NCBI GenBank assembly: GCA_013812995.1
Contig: JACCSL010000321.1
Coordinates: forward strand, 1-7,860
Source: Ardenticatenales bacterium
GTDB lineage: Bacteria; Chloroflexota; Anaerolineae; Ardenticatenales; Ardenticatenaceae
Length of the DNA stretch: 7,860 nt
Reading direction: 5' to 3'
Positions 1 to 6,930 of the stretch are shown piece after piece (within the stretch, counting starts at the first letter, position 1; every line of letters begins with the position of its first letter). Under the pieces are notes generated by a model that worked only from the letters and a program-made list of their open reading frames with translations, made no database searches and had not been told where the DNA came from. A program made the position numbers and the translations under genes.

Positions 1-2412
1 GGCCATCGCGAAGAAGAGACGGTCTTTTTTAACCAGAACATACCCCGCGCGCCCCGAACCGACAAAGTAGTGCTCATCCTCGCTGCTCATCCCATTGAAG
101 TCGAACCAATCCTGAAAGGCCCTGGCCGCCTCTGCACTATCAAAGGAGCGGTCCCAGACGAATTCCTGGAGGTAGATGCCTCGCTCCCCATTCGTGAGGT
201 AGAGGAACTGGTCCCCATCCCACCCCTTGGCGGCCTGCTCCGCTGTAATAAACTCCAGATTGTACTGTTGGAGCAGAAGCAGGAGCCCCAACTCGCCACT
301 CGTGTCTCGTATGCCCTCGTGCCAGCCCTCGCCTATTTTTTCCGGGAGCCCTTCAGGGAGCGTGACGGTGGTAGGTTCGTCGGCAGGATACTGTTCCGGG
401 TGGAGAATCTGCTCGGTGGAGCGAGGCGGCGACGCCCAGATAGCCTCCATGCTCCCCCAGCCACCCTCCAGCTGCGTTTCTTGCACGAAGGCCAGCCCCT
501 CGATGTAGGGAAAAGTAAATTCGCTCCGCACATAGTAGGGCGACGCGGCCAGGGCTGCCGTGTTGACCGAGGGTAGCAGGTCCAGCAGGTCGTCAATCTC
601 GTTCATGCTCGTGTTGTTGATAAGATAGAGGAGTGTCAGCCATTGCGCGTCGCCCTCGACCAGGGAGCGATAGGCCACCGCCTCATCATGGTTCATCTGT
701 CCCTCACCCAGGGCTCCCAGGCCATAGTGCTGATCCTGGAGCGCATGGGTGTACTCGTGGATGAAGACCATGCGGGTTTCCAGGTCCAGCGGCGCGTTCC
801 CGGTATCATCGCTGATGAGGTAGAAGGTGGCCTCTGCCGGGTCGTAGAAGCCAGCGATGTGGTTGCTATAGAGTTCCAGCGACAGCTCCAGCAGATTCAT
901 GTTTTCGGGGATCACCCGCAGGAGCTTGAGCATCTGCTCCTCCGCTTTGATCGCCTCGGTGTTCATACCCGCCATGTCTTGCAGCATCTCCTGGCGGAGC
1001 GTTGGCTGATCCTTGAAGGCAAAGGGTACCGTCTGCTTGGTACCCAGCTCGCGCAGCTGCTCAGCGGCGCGCACCAACTGCGCGCGTTGCTCCTCCAGGT
1101 TTCTGGCCTCGGATTCCAGGGTCTGGTGGGTAAAGAGAAGCCCGGAGAGTAGGGGTTCGACTTCTGCAAGGCTCGTGAAGCCGGTCGCGTGGAGCATGAA
1201 GATACCCGTTGGACGGAAAATCAACCAGCCGACCCCGTCCTCCGTGCCCATAATCACCGCCGGGTTGCGCGCCACCTCTACCACATCGGCGTCTTGGGGG
1301 ATGGCAATGCCGATGTCCTCATGGATGACCGCCAGCCCCTCGTAGGGCGAGACCTTGAGCAGGAAATTGACAAAGCTGAGCGTGGAGGGCGGATACTCAG
1401 AGGAGAGGCCCAGCACCACCAGCTCCATCTTTTGCGCCCCGCTGGCGGAGGTCAGGGCAACCAGGGGGATACCGTCGCCATTAAACGCAGGGCCTGACGG
1501 GCCGAAGCCCCAGCCGCTGTTGGGCCGCTGCCACCAGATTCCAAAGCCAGGATGGTTGTACGCCTCGTCCGTCTGGGAGGCGGTGGAGGTGGGCAGGGGT
1601 GTGGGGCGGGGCGTTGAGGTCGCGGTGGGGGGAGCCGCCGTCCAGGTGGGCGGACGCGTGGGAAGCCCCGCCAGGGAGGCTACCTGGTCGATGGCTCCCG
1701 TATCCCCGCCGAGCCAGGAGAGGCCAGCGATAGTGCCGCACACGAGTAGAAAGACGGCGCTCACGACTGCCGCCCAGAAGGACGTGCTTCGCTCGGTAGC
1801 CTGGCTCTTGATGGGCTCCGGGGCCTTGACCGTCTCTGTCAGGGCCTTGCGACGCGGATACTCGCGGCCCGTGGAGGGCGGCTTGATGAGGAGCGGCTCG
1901 TTGTCTGCGCCATCCAACCAGCTGGGGAGCGCCGCCTCAGGCATCTCCAGAAAGGGCTCGGGGTCAAGCTCTTCTTCAGGGTCGCTCTCTGGCTCGGGTC
2001 TGGCGTAGGCCACGCTCGGTGCTGGAGCAGAGGGAACCTCCAGCATCCAATCGGGGATGTCGGGCAGGGTGGACTCGCTGGCCTGGGGCGACGAATAGTT
2101 TTCAAACCAATCGGGAATATCCGAGTCGGGCACATTGTCGGTGGGCGTTGATGGAACAGGCGCGGGCGGCGGGCTGGGGCGCGGCGGCTCCTGCGCTTCC
2201 TCCTGGAGCCAGCGGGGCAGGGGCGGCGCATCCAGCGCGGCCAGAGCGCGGCGTGCCTCGACGAAGTCGGGGGCGTAGCGCAGGGCGCGCTCGTAACTCT
2301 CTCGCGCCTTGGCGCGATCCCCCTCCTCGGCGAAGGCGCGACCCAAGGTATACCATGCCTGCGGGTTCCGATGATTTTCTTGAAGGGCCGCAACGGCTTC
2401 CTGGCGATTCAT
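1..2412 (-). CDS. TPR protein with one membrane segment and an outer HEXXH metallopeptidase domain (partial, C-terminus off the window)
   Basis: Reading the minus strand from the ATG at 2412-2410 gives 804 codons without a stop to position 1. Seen in order: one TPR unit (about residues 16-50, with W-Y-x-L-G-R-A and Y-E-R-A-L); an acidic, proline-rich stretch with four P-x-W motifs (65-166); basic residues then one hydrophobic helix (about 212-234); a P/T-rich linker (251-278); a beta-rich region (about 285-425); a charged, probably coiled helix (429-456); and HEYTH at 552-556 followed by LVEGDA with Glu586. The HEXXH plus downstream Glu pattern is that of a gluzincin-type zinc protease, with His552, His556 and possibly Glu586 as ligands and Glu553 as the catalytic base. 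The positive-inside rule puts the TPR in the cytoplasm and the protease outside. An AAGG at 2421-2424 (minus strand) lies 8 nt before the ATG. Substrate unknown; activity is inferred from the motif only. It is divergent from the DUF58 gene. Confidence 0.85.
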   Translation of the reverse strand, partial: MNRQEAVAALQENHRNPQAWYTLGRAFAEEGDRAKARESYERALRYAPDFVEARRALAALDAPPLPRWLQEEAQEPPRPSPPPAPVPSTPTDNVPDSDIPDWFENYSSPQASESTLPDIPDWMLEVPSAPAPSVAYARPEPESDPEEELDPEPFLEMPEAALPSWLDGADNEPLLIKPPSTGREYPRRKALTETVKAPEPIKSQATERSTSFWAAVVSAVFLLVCGTIAGLSWLGGDTGAIDQVASLAGLPTRPPTWTAAPPTATSTPRPTPLPTSTASQTDEAYNHPGFGIWWQRPNSGWGFGPSGPAFNGDGIPLVALTSASGAQKMELVVLGLSSEYPPSTLSFVNFLLKVSPYEGLAVIHEDIGIAIPQDADVVEVARNPAVIMGTEDGVGWLIFRPTGIFMLHATGFTSLAEVEPLLSGLLFTHQTLESEARNLEEQRAQLVRAAEQLRELGTKQTVPFAFKDQPTLRQEMLQDMAGMNTEAIKAEEQMLKLLRVIPENMNLLELSLELYSNHIAGFYDPAEATFYLISDDTGNAPLDLETRMVFIHEYTHALQDQHYGLGALGEGQMNHDEAVAYRSLVEGDAQWLTLLYLINNTSMNEIDDLLDLLPSVNTAALAASPYYVRSEFTFPYIEGLAFVQETQLEGGWGSMEAIWASPPRSTEQILHPEQYPADEPTTVTLPEGLPEKIGEGWHEGIRDTSGELGLLLLLQQYNLEFITAEQAAKGWDGDQFLYLTNGERGIYLQEFVWDRSFDSAEAARAFQDWFDFNGMSSEDEHYFVGSGRAGYVLVKKDRLFFAMA

Positions 2413-2511
2413 CTCAATTACCTTAATCGAAAGCCAGGTTGACGACCCTGGAGCGTCAAATAAGTAGATTCAAAAGAATAGCACATCGCAAAAGGTGGCG
2501 TAAAGCACCCA
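2413..2511. promoter_or_regulatory. Divergent control region with two interleaved inverted repeats
   Basis: This 99-bp gap separates the start codons of the TPR-metallopeptidase (minus) and the DUF58 gene (plus). CCAGG at 2434-2438 pairs with CCTGG at 2447-2451, and TTGACG at 2439-2444 pairs with CGTCAA at 2454-2459. Each arm of the second repeat reads TTGACG on its own strand and could be a -35 box for the gene it faces. I find no convincing -10 box at 16-18 bp for either direction, so the promoter reading is weak. The palindromes could equally be an operator. Confidence 0.35.
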
Positions 2512-3846
2512 ATGGCCTTATTCTTCTGCGCTATGCATCACCTGACCACCCGCGCCCTCCTGCTACTCCTGCTGGCCGTGCCCCTGTTCATCGCTGCGAC
2601 TTTCGTGCGGCCCCTGCTAGCCCTCGCGATTGGCTATGTGCTGCTGATGGTGGGCGCGATGGTTCTGGATGCCTTCCGCGCCCCGCGCGCGGCTGCCATT
2701 GAGGTCGAGCGACGCAACGATTCCAAGCTATCACTCGGCGCGGACAATCCCATCTTTCTCCATGTCCGGGCTCGCCTGCCCCGCACTCTGCCAGTGGTCG
2801 CGCGGGATGAGCCACCCGACGAGTACGATGTGAGCCAGCGCCTGCTGGAAGGGGAGGTGCGCCCCGGCCAAACCCTCAGTCTGCGCTACACCGTGACGCC
2901 CCACGCGCGCGGCGACTACGCCTTCGGCAATGCCACGCTGCGCTGGCCGGGCCCGCTGGGGTTGATCGTCCGGCAGCACACCTTTGCCCTGGCAGCGCCG
3001 GTCAAGGTCTACCCCAACCTGCTGGAGGTGCGGAAGTACGATCTGCTGGCCCGCACCGGACGGCTCCAGGAGTTGGGGCTCCGGCGGGCGCGCGTGTTCG
3101 GGCGCGGCACCGAGTTCGAGCGGCTGCGCGAGTACACCCCCGACGACGAGTTCCGCCAGATTTCATGGAAGGCCACGGCGCGGCGGGGAAAGCCCATTGC
3201 CATCGAGTACCAGACCGAGCGCTCACAGACCGTGATTGCGCTGCTGGATGCGGGGCGGCTAATGCGCGCCCCCATCGGCCCACTCGCCAAGCTGGACTAC
3301 GCCATCAACACGACGCTGCTCCTGGGCTATGTCGCAGGGCTGCGCGGCGATTACGTTGGCAACCTGGTGTTCGCCGACGAGGTGATGAGCTACCTGCCGC
3401 CGAAAAGCGGGCGGGCGCAGTTTCACCGGCTGCTGGAGGTGCTCTACAACATCCACAGCCAGCCCACCGTGCCCGACTACCGGCGGGCCATTGCCTATCT
3501 CAAAGTCAGGCGACCCAAGCGGGCGCTCGTCGTGCTCTTCACGGACCTGGCCTCTGGCAGTGACCTGTCGGAGCTGGTCAGCGCGATGGCCTCGTTGCGG
3601 CCCCGCCACCTGCCAATGGTCGTGACGATGAATGATCCGGGGGTACTGGCACTGGCCCAGCAGGATGCAACGAGCAGCGCGGCTGTCTACGAGCGCGCCA
3701 TCGCCGAGCAGCTTTTAGATGAGCGTCGCCTGGTCCTGGATCAACTGGAGCAGCGCGGCATCCTTACCATCGATGTCCCGGCGTCCAAGCTCACCACAGC
3801 GGTCATCAATCGCTACCTAGTGCTCAAGGCAAGGGGTCTGCTATAA
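2512..3846 (+). CDS. DUF58 domain protein
   Basis: A 444-residue protein with two hydrophobic segments near the N-terminus (about 15-32 and 36-53), an immunoglobulin-like middle part, and the DUF58 signature at about 205-236: L-R-E-Y-T-P-D-D-E-F-R-Q-I-S-W-K-A-T-A-R followed by R-G-K-P and an E-Y-Q-x-E-R stretch. A VWA-like strand follows (V-I-A-L-L-D-A-G, 241-248) and another at 337-348 (ALVVLFTDLAS). The first Asp of a metal-binding site is kept but the D-x-S-x-S pattern is not intact. DUF58 proteins are usually encoded next to MoxR ATPases and act at the inner face of the membrane, probably in envelope or complex maturation; their biochemistry is poorly known. Start: ATG 2512 has AAGGTGG about 13 nt upstream, but the ATG at 2533 gives MHHLTTRALLLLLL, closer to usual family starts, so the true start may be 2533. 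The next gene follows after 24 bp. Confidence 0.9.
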   Translation: MALFFCAMHHLTTRALLLLLLAVPLFIAATFVRPLLALAIGYVLLMVGAMVLDAFRAPRAAAIEVERRNDSKLSLGADNPIFLHVRARLPRTLPVVARDEPPDEYDVSQRLLEGEVRPGQTLSLRYTVTPHARGDYAFGNATLRWPGPLGLIVRQHTFALAAPVKVYPNLLEVRKYDLLARTGRLQELGLRRARVFGRGTEFERLREYTPDDEFRQISWKATARRGKPIAIEYQTERSQTVIALLDAGRLMRAPIGPLAKLDYAINTTLLLGYVAGLRGDYVGNLVFADEVMSYLPPKSGRAQFHRLLEVLYNIHSQPTVPDYRRAIAYLKVRRPKRALVVLFTDLASGSDLSELVSAMASLRPRHLPMVVTMNDPGVLALAQQDATSSAAVYERAIAEQLLDERRLVLDQLEQRGILTIDVPASKLTTAVINRYLVLKARGLL

Positions 3847-3870
3847 GGGGGAACTCCGGGAAGCAACACC

Positions 3871-5466
3871 ATGATTCGAGATAAAAAGTTCGCCGTGCTA
3901 CCTTTCTGGATCTACTCAACCTCCGTGCTCTCCCAAAGTCGCCCGTGGCTGGGGGCGGTTGGCCTCTTCCTGGCATTCGGGCTTGGCTGTATGATGCGGT
4001 TTCATGGGACTTTTGTGGATGAGGGAGACAATCTGGCCGTCGGGCATCTCCTCCAGGAAGGGCACGTTCTCTACCGTACCCTTTTTTCCCACCACTTTCC
4101 CTTCCCTTACTACTGGCTGGCTGCCGCGTTCGCCCTCCTGGGGCCAACCGTAGAGAGCGCGAGACTTTCGTTGCTGCTCTTTCAACTATTGGCCTTTGGG
4201 CTCACCATGTACACCTCTCGCCTTTATCTCGCGATTGGCCTGCTTGCGGTGACCTGGAATAGTGTGGCGCTCTTCAGTTTTGGAAATATGGCGATCTACC
4301 AGAGCTTCAGTGCGATCACCCTTGTCCCCATTTTCGTGCTCACCTTTATCACGATTCACTGGCAACGTCCGCTTGATGGCAAGAGTCAGCTGACATTTGC
4401 TCTCTTCGCGACTATCGGCTTGCTCACCAATCCCCTGCTAGTGTTTCCCATTGCCCTATCCCTGCTTTTCCTGTTCCTGGCGAGGCGATATAAAGAAGCG
4501 TCGGCCATCATAGCAATGATGAGCTTTGGCGGTGGCCTCTATCTGTCCTATTTGATTCTGACGGATAGCCTGCTTGATTTTTACAACAGTGCGATCCTGT
4601 TTAACTCTCAGATTTATGCTCAGTACAGTAGCACGGTCAATGGCAACTATCTGGATGTGGTCCTCGGCGCGGCTGCCCATGTTTTGCATCTCTTCAACCC
4701 TGAAAAGGCCATGTTTCCCATCGATATGCTCGCTTCCTATGATGCAGCAAGCCAATGGCTTCTATCAGGAACCGCCTCTAAAGTCGTGCTTATTCTATTT
4801 AGCCTCATGCTAGCAAGCCGCAAACGCTTTCTTCCGGCAGCGTTTGTGTACTTATTCGCCGCGACATTATTGACGCGGGGCCGCACCAATTTCGACCAGT
4901 TGGCCCTCGTGCTCGTAGCCATCTGCTCTCTCTCCCTTCTCGCGGCTGGCATTGGCTCTGCATCGGACGGCGAGGTTCAGCAAAAGAGGGCAGTGTGGGG
5001 GCAGTGGGTGGCGGGGGGGCTCCTGGTGTGGATGGTGGGGTGCGGGCTCTATTACCCTATCGCCTATCCCGAGCGGATGACGTATGAGGCGAACTTCGGC
5101 TACTACGAGAGCTGGGGCGATAGAATCGTAACGCGCTCCTGTGGACAGGCTGATCGGCTCGGGGTTTATCCGGGCAACCCTTATTTGTACTTCTTCGCTG
5201 ACATCCAGCCCATCTCGAAATATCCCTTCATGTGGCCGTGGGTCGCGGATATTGGACTTGGGGAAGAGGTGAAGGGGCTGAAGACGCAGCAGATGGCCAT
5301 CGTCTATTTTGACTCGGCGGGCAGCGTCTGGGGGAAACCCAATACAGAGTTCCTCCAGCCTCTGAGCACCTATCTTGCCCAGCATTATATTCCTGTCGGC
5401 GAGGATCTGTACCTCTCCCCGGCCCTGCACCAGAGCTGTCAGGCGCTGTCGGCCCAGGAGCCTTGA
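3871..5466 (+). CDS. GT39/PMT-like multi-pass membrane glycosyltransferase
   Basis: A 531-residue protein with about 10-12 hydrophobic segments between residues 26 and 397 and a soluble C-terminal part of about 130 residues. After the first membrane helix comes F-V-D-E-G-D-N-L (48-55), then L-Y-R-T-L-F-S-H-H-F-P-F-P-Y-Y (67-81). This is the first outer loop typical of GT-C enzymes of the GT39/ArnT/PMT_2 group, with Asp50/Glu51/Asp53 as candidate catalytic acids. Such enzymes move a sugar from a polyprenyl-phosphate carrier to lipid, protein or glycan on the outer face of the membrane. The acceptor cannot be read from the sequence. It starts 24 bp after the DUF58 stop, with GGGAAG 7 nt before the ATG, so it is probably cotranscribed. 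Parts of it are poorer in GC than the DUF58 gene, and it has a G-rich tract at 4988-5046. It ends 3 bp from the convergent GNAT gene. Confidence 0.75.
   Translation: MIRDKKFAVLPFWIYSTSVLSQSRPWLGAVGLFLAFGLGCMMRFHGTFVDEGDNLAVGHLLQEGHVLYRTLFSHHFPFPYYWLAAAFALLGPTVESARLSLLLFQLLAFGLTMYTSRLYLAIGLLAVTWNSVALFSFGNMAIYQSFSAITLVPIFVLTFITIHWQRPLDGKSQLTFALFATIGLLTNPLLVFPIALSLLFLFLARRYKEASAIIAMMSFGGGLYLSYLILTDSLLDFYNSAILFNSQIYAQYSSTVNGNYLDVVLGAAAHVLHLFNPEKAMFPIDMLASYDAASQWLLSGTASKVVLILFSLMLASRKRFLPAAFVYLFAATLLTRGRTNFDQLALVLVAICSLSLLAAGIGSASDGEVQQKRAVWGQWVAGGLLVWMVGCGLYYPIAYPERMTYEANFGYYESWGDRIVTRSCGQADRLGVYPGNPYLYFFADIQPISKYPFMWPWVADIGLGEEVKGLKTQQMAIVYFDSAGSVWGKPNTEFLQPLSTYLAQHYIPVGEDLYLSPALHQSCQALSAQEP
4988..5019 (+). 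other. Putative G-quadruplex tract with a G7 run inside the glycosyltransferase gene
   Basis: Four G runs lie on the coding strand at 4988-4990, 4997-5001, 5006-5008 and 5013-5019, separated by 6, 4 and 4 nt. This fits the usual G3+N1-7 quadruplex pattern. Two more runs follow at 5037-5040 and 5044-5046. The stretch encodes part of a membrane helix (about residues 376-392) rich in Gly, Trp and Val, so coding demand may explain some of it. Folding is inferred, not shown. Confidence 0.4.
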
Positions 5467-5469
5467 GCG

Positions 5470-5970
5470 TTAGCGTGCGTCCCCCACCCGCTTGATCCAG
5501 TAGACGCTCGGCTCTTGCCTGTCCTTGAGCTGGCGGATAGTGGGATGGGCGACGAAGCCCAGCTTGAGTTTGATGGCGTAGTTGGCGTGCCGTGTGTAGG
5601 AACTGAGGGAGCGCACCTGGTAGCAGCCCAACTCCCCGGCCAGCCGCAGCACCGCGCGCTGGAGGGCGGTGCCGATGCCCTGCCCACGCTGCGCCTCGCG
5701 CACATGGAACGCGCGAATCTTTGCCTCTGTCAGGGCAGTGCCCTCGCTATCGCAGAGCACAGGGCAATCCATCTCCGGGCCGATGGGCTGCACGAGGAAC
5801 ATCAGGAAGCCGACGATCTCCCCGCCGTGCACCGCCGCCAGCAGTCGTCCCTCATCGACCAGTCGCCCCGCCGCCAATACCGCACGATCAAGCTCTTCCC
5901 CCTCGATGTAGCGCACCATCTCGCCCCAGCGCGGGTGTATTTCGCTCCATGCCTCTATCGTCCAACTCAT
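5470..5970 (-). CDS. GNAT-family N-acetyltransferase
   Basis: A 166-residue protein of normal length for a single GNAT domain. It moves an acetyl group from acetyl-CoA to an amine; the substrate is unknown. The acetyl-CoA motif A is clear: I-R-A-F-H-V then R95-G-Q-G-I-G100, matching R/Q-x-x-G-x-G/A, followed by a long helix. Motif B is N130-Y-A-I-K-L-K-L-G-F139, the usual A-x-x-x-Y-x-x-x-G-F-like end. A longer frame can begin at a TTG (5985), but the ATG at 5970 is preceded by GAGGA (5980-5976) at 5-nt spacing, so I use the ATG. The gene is the third of a minus-strand operon, 45 nt after the DMT transporter stop, and ends 3 bp from the convergent glycosyltransferase. Confidence 0.9.
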   Translation of the reverse strand: MSWTIEAWSEIHPRWGEMVRYIEGEELDRAVLAAGRLVDEGRLLAAVHGGEIVGFLMFLVQPIGPEMDCPVLCDSEGTALTEAKIRAFHVREAQRGQGIGTALQRAVLRLAGELGCYQVRSLSSYTRHANYAIKLKLGFVAHPTIRQLKDRQEPSVYWIKRVGDAR

Positions 5971-5975
5971 CTTTT

Positions 5976-5980
5976 TCCTC
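5976..5980 (-). promoter_or_regulatory. Ribosome binding site that fixes the GNAT start
   Basis: The minus strand reads GAGGA here, 5 nt before the ATG at 5970. It lies inside the longer frame that would begin at the TTG at 5985, which argues against the TTG start. Confidence 0.7.
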
Positions 5981-6015
5981 GCCAATTGCTGATAGGTAAC
6001 CGTTCGCCCCGGCGG

Positions 6016-6930
6016 CTACACGCCTGGCCCGGCTGGATTGAGCGTTGCCTTTCGGGCGCGCGCTGCCTGCCACGCGTCTACACTTTCGGCCAACAGCATT
6101 CCCAGCAGGATGAGCGCGCCGCCGAACCACTCCTTGTTTTCCAGGGTCTCATTGGCAAAGATGATGGCAAAGAGAGCCGCGAAGACAGGCTCCAGGGCGA
6201 AGATCAGCGCCGTGTGCGTGGGCGTGGTGTAGCGCTGCACCCACGTTTGCAGTCCGAAGACCAGCGCGGTGGCAATCACACCCATGTAAAGAATCGCGGG
6301 GAGCACCACTCGAAACGCCGCAAACGAGTTTTGCTCCAGCAGGAGCGAGGCCAGTGTCGCGATCAGGGCCGTGGTAAGCAGTTGGACCAGCGTGTAGGGA
6401 AAGAGTTCATGGCGCGCGGAGTAGCGCGAGATGGCAATGATATGCATCGCGAAGCCCGCCGCGCAGGCCATCACCCAGAGGTCGCCCCGCGCCAAGGTCA
6501 GCGTGGGGTCCAGCGTCATCACGGCGAGGCCCACTGTGGACAGGGCGACGCCTGCCAGCGCGTGCCAGGCGGGGGGCTGCCGCAGCAGCAGCGCCGCGAA
6601 GAGCGGCACCAGCACCACGTTCAACCCCGTGATAAAAGCCGCCTTGCTCGCCTCCGTACTCTGGAGGCCAATGGTCTGGGTAATAAACCCACCCGTCAGA
6701 AATAGCCCCGTCAGCACACCGTCGCGCAAGAGGGCGGGCGTGAGTGGCTTGGGCTGAGCCGGGCGGCGCAGCCCATAGAGCGCCAGCAGCGCCAGCGTAC
6801 CAACCCAGAAGCGCGACGCCACAAAAAAAAGGGGGCTGACGCTATCAAGCGACTGTTTCACCACCACGAAGGTAGAGCCCCAGATTAACGTAATCAGCAC
6901 CAACCCCAGATCCGCCTGCCATCGACTCAT
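6016..6930 (-). CDS. EamA/DMT-family transporter
   Basis: A 304-residue protein with about 10 hydrophobic helices, the usual size and fold of the drug/metabolite transporter superfamily: two EamA repeats of five helices. The N-terminal W-G-S-T-F-V-V-V-K (17-25) and the F-A-L-E-P-V-F-A-A-L-F-A (244-255) in the second half are family hallmarks. It sits in the inner membrane and probably exports a metabolite or amino acid; the substrate cannot be told from sequence. A longer open frame begins at 6999, but its first 23 residues are out-of-register translation of the upstream gene end and of a heptamer repeat. The ATG at 6930 begins the normal family N-terminus. It overlaps the upstream stop as ATGA (6930-6927), suggesting translational coupling. 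AAAGG within the repeat (6945-6941) lies 10 nt before the ATG and may serve as its ribosome binding site. Confidence 0.92.
   Translation of the reverse strand: MSRWQADLGLVLITLIWGSTFVVVKQSLDSVSPLFFVASRFWVGTLALLALYGLRRPAQPKPLTPALLRDGVLTGLFLTGGFITQTIGLQSTEASKAAFITGLNVVLVPLFAALLLRQPPAWHALAGVALSTVGLAVMTLDPTLTLARGDLWVMACAAGFAMHIIAISRYSARHELFPYTLVQLLTTALIATLASLLLEQNSFAAFRVVLPAILYMGVIATALVFGLQTWVQRYTTPTHTALIFALEPVFAALFAIIFANETLENKEWFGGALILLGMLLAESVDAWQAARARKATLNPAGPGV

Noticed and set aside
70..2426. Several plus-strand open frames of 93-217 codons and minus-strand frames of up to 184 codons
   Set aside because: All lie opposite or out of frame with the 804-codon TPR-metallopeptidase frame, whose domains and motifs are coherent throughout.
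3002..3609. Open frames inside and opposite the DUF58 gene
   Set aside because: They are other-frame shadows of a gene with a clear DUF58 signature, with Arg/Ala/Pro-rich products of no recognisable family.
5971..5985. TTG start for the GNAT gene, adding five residues
   Set aside because: The ribosome binding site GAGGA lies between this TTG and the ATG at 5970, with correct spacing only for the ATG.
5515..6705. A 396-codon plus-strand open frame opposite the GNAT and DMT genes
   Set aside because: It is antisense to two clear gene families, crosses their junction, and its product is a run of Arg, Gln, His and Gly with no recognisable domain. High GC with few stop codons explains it.
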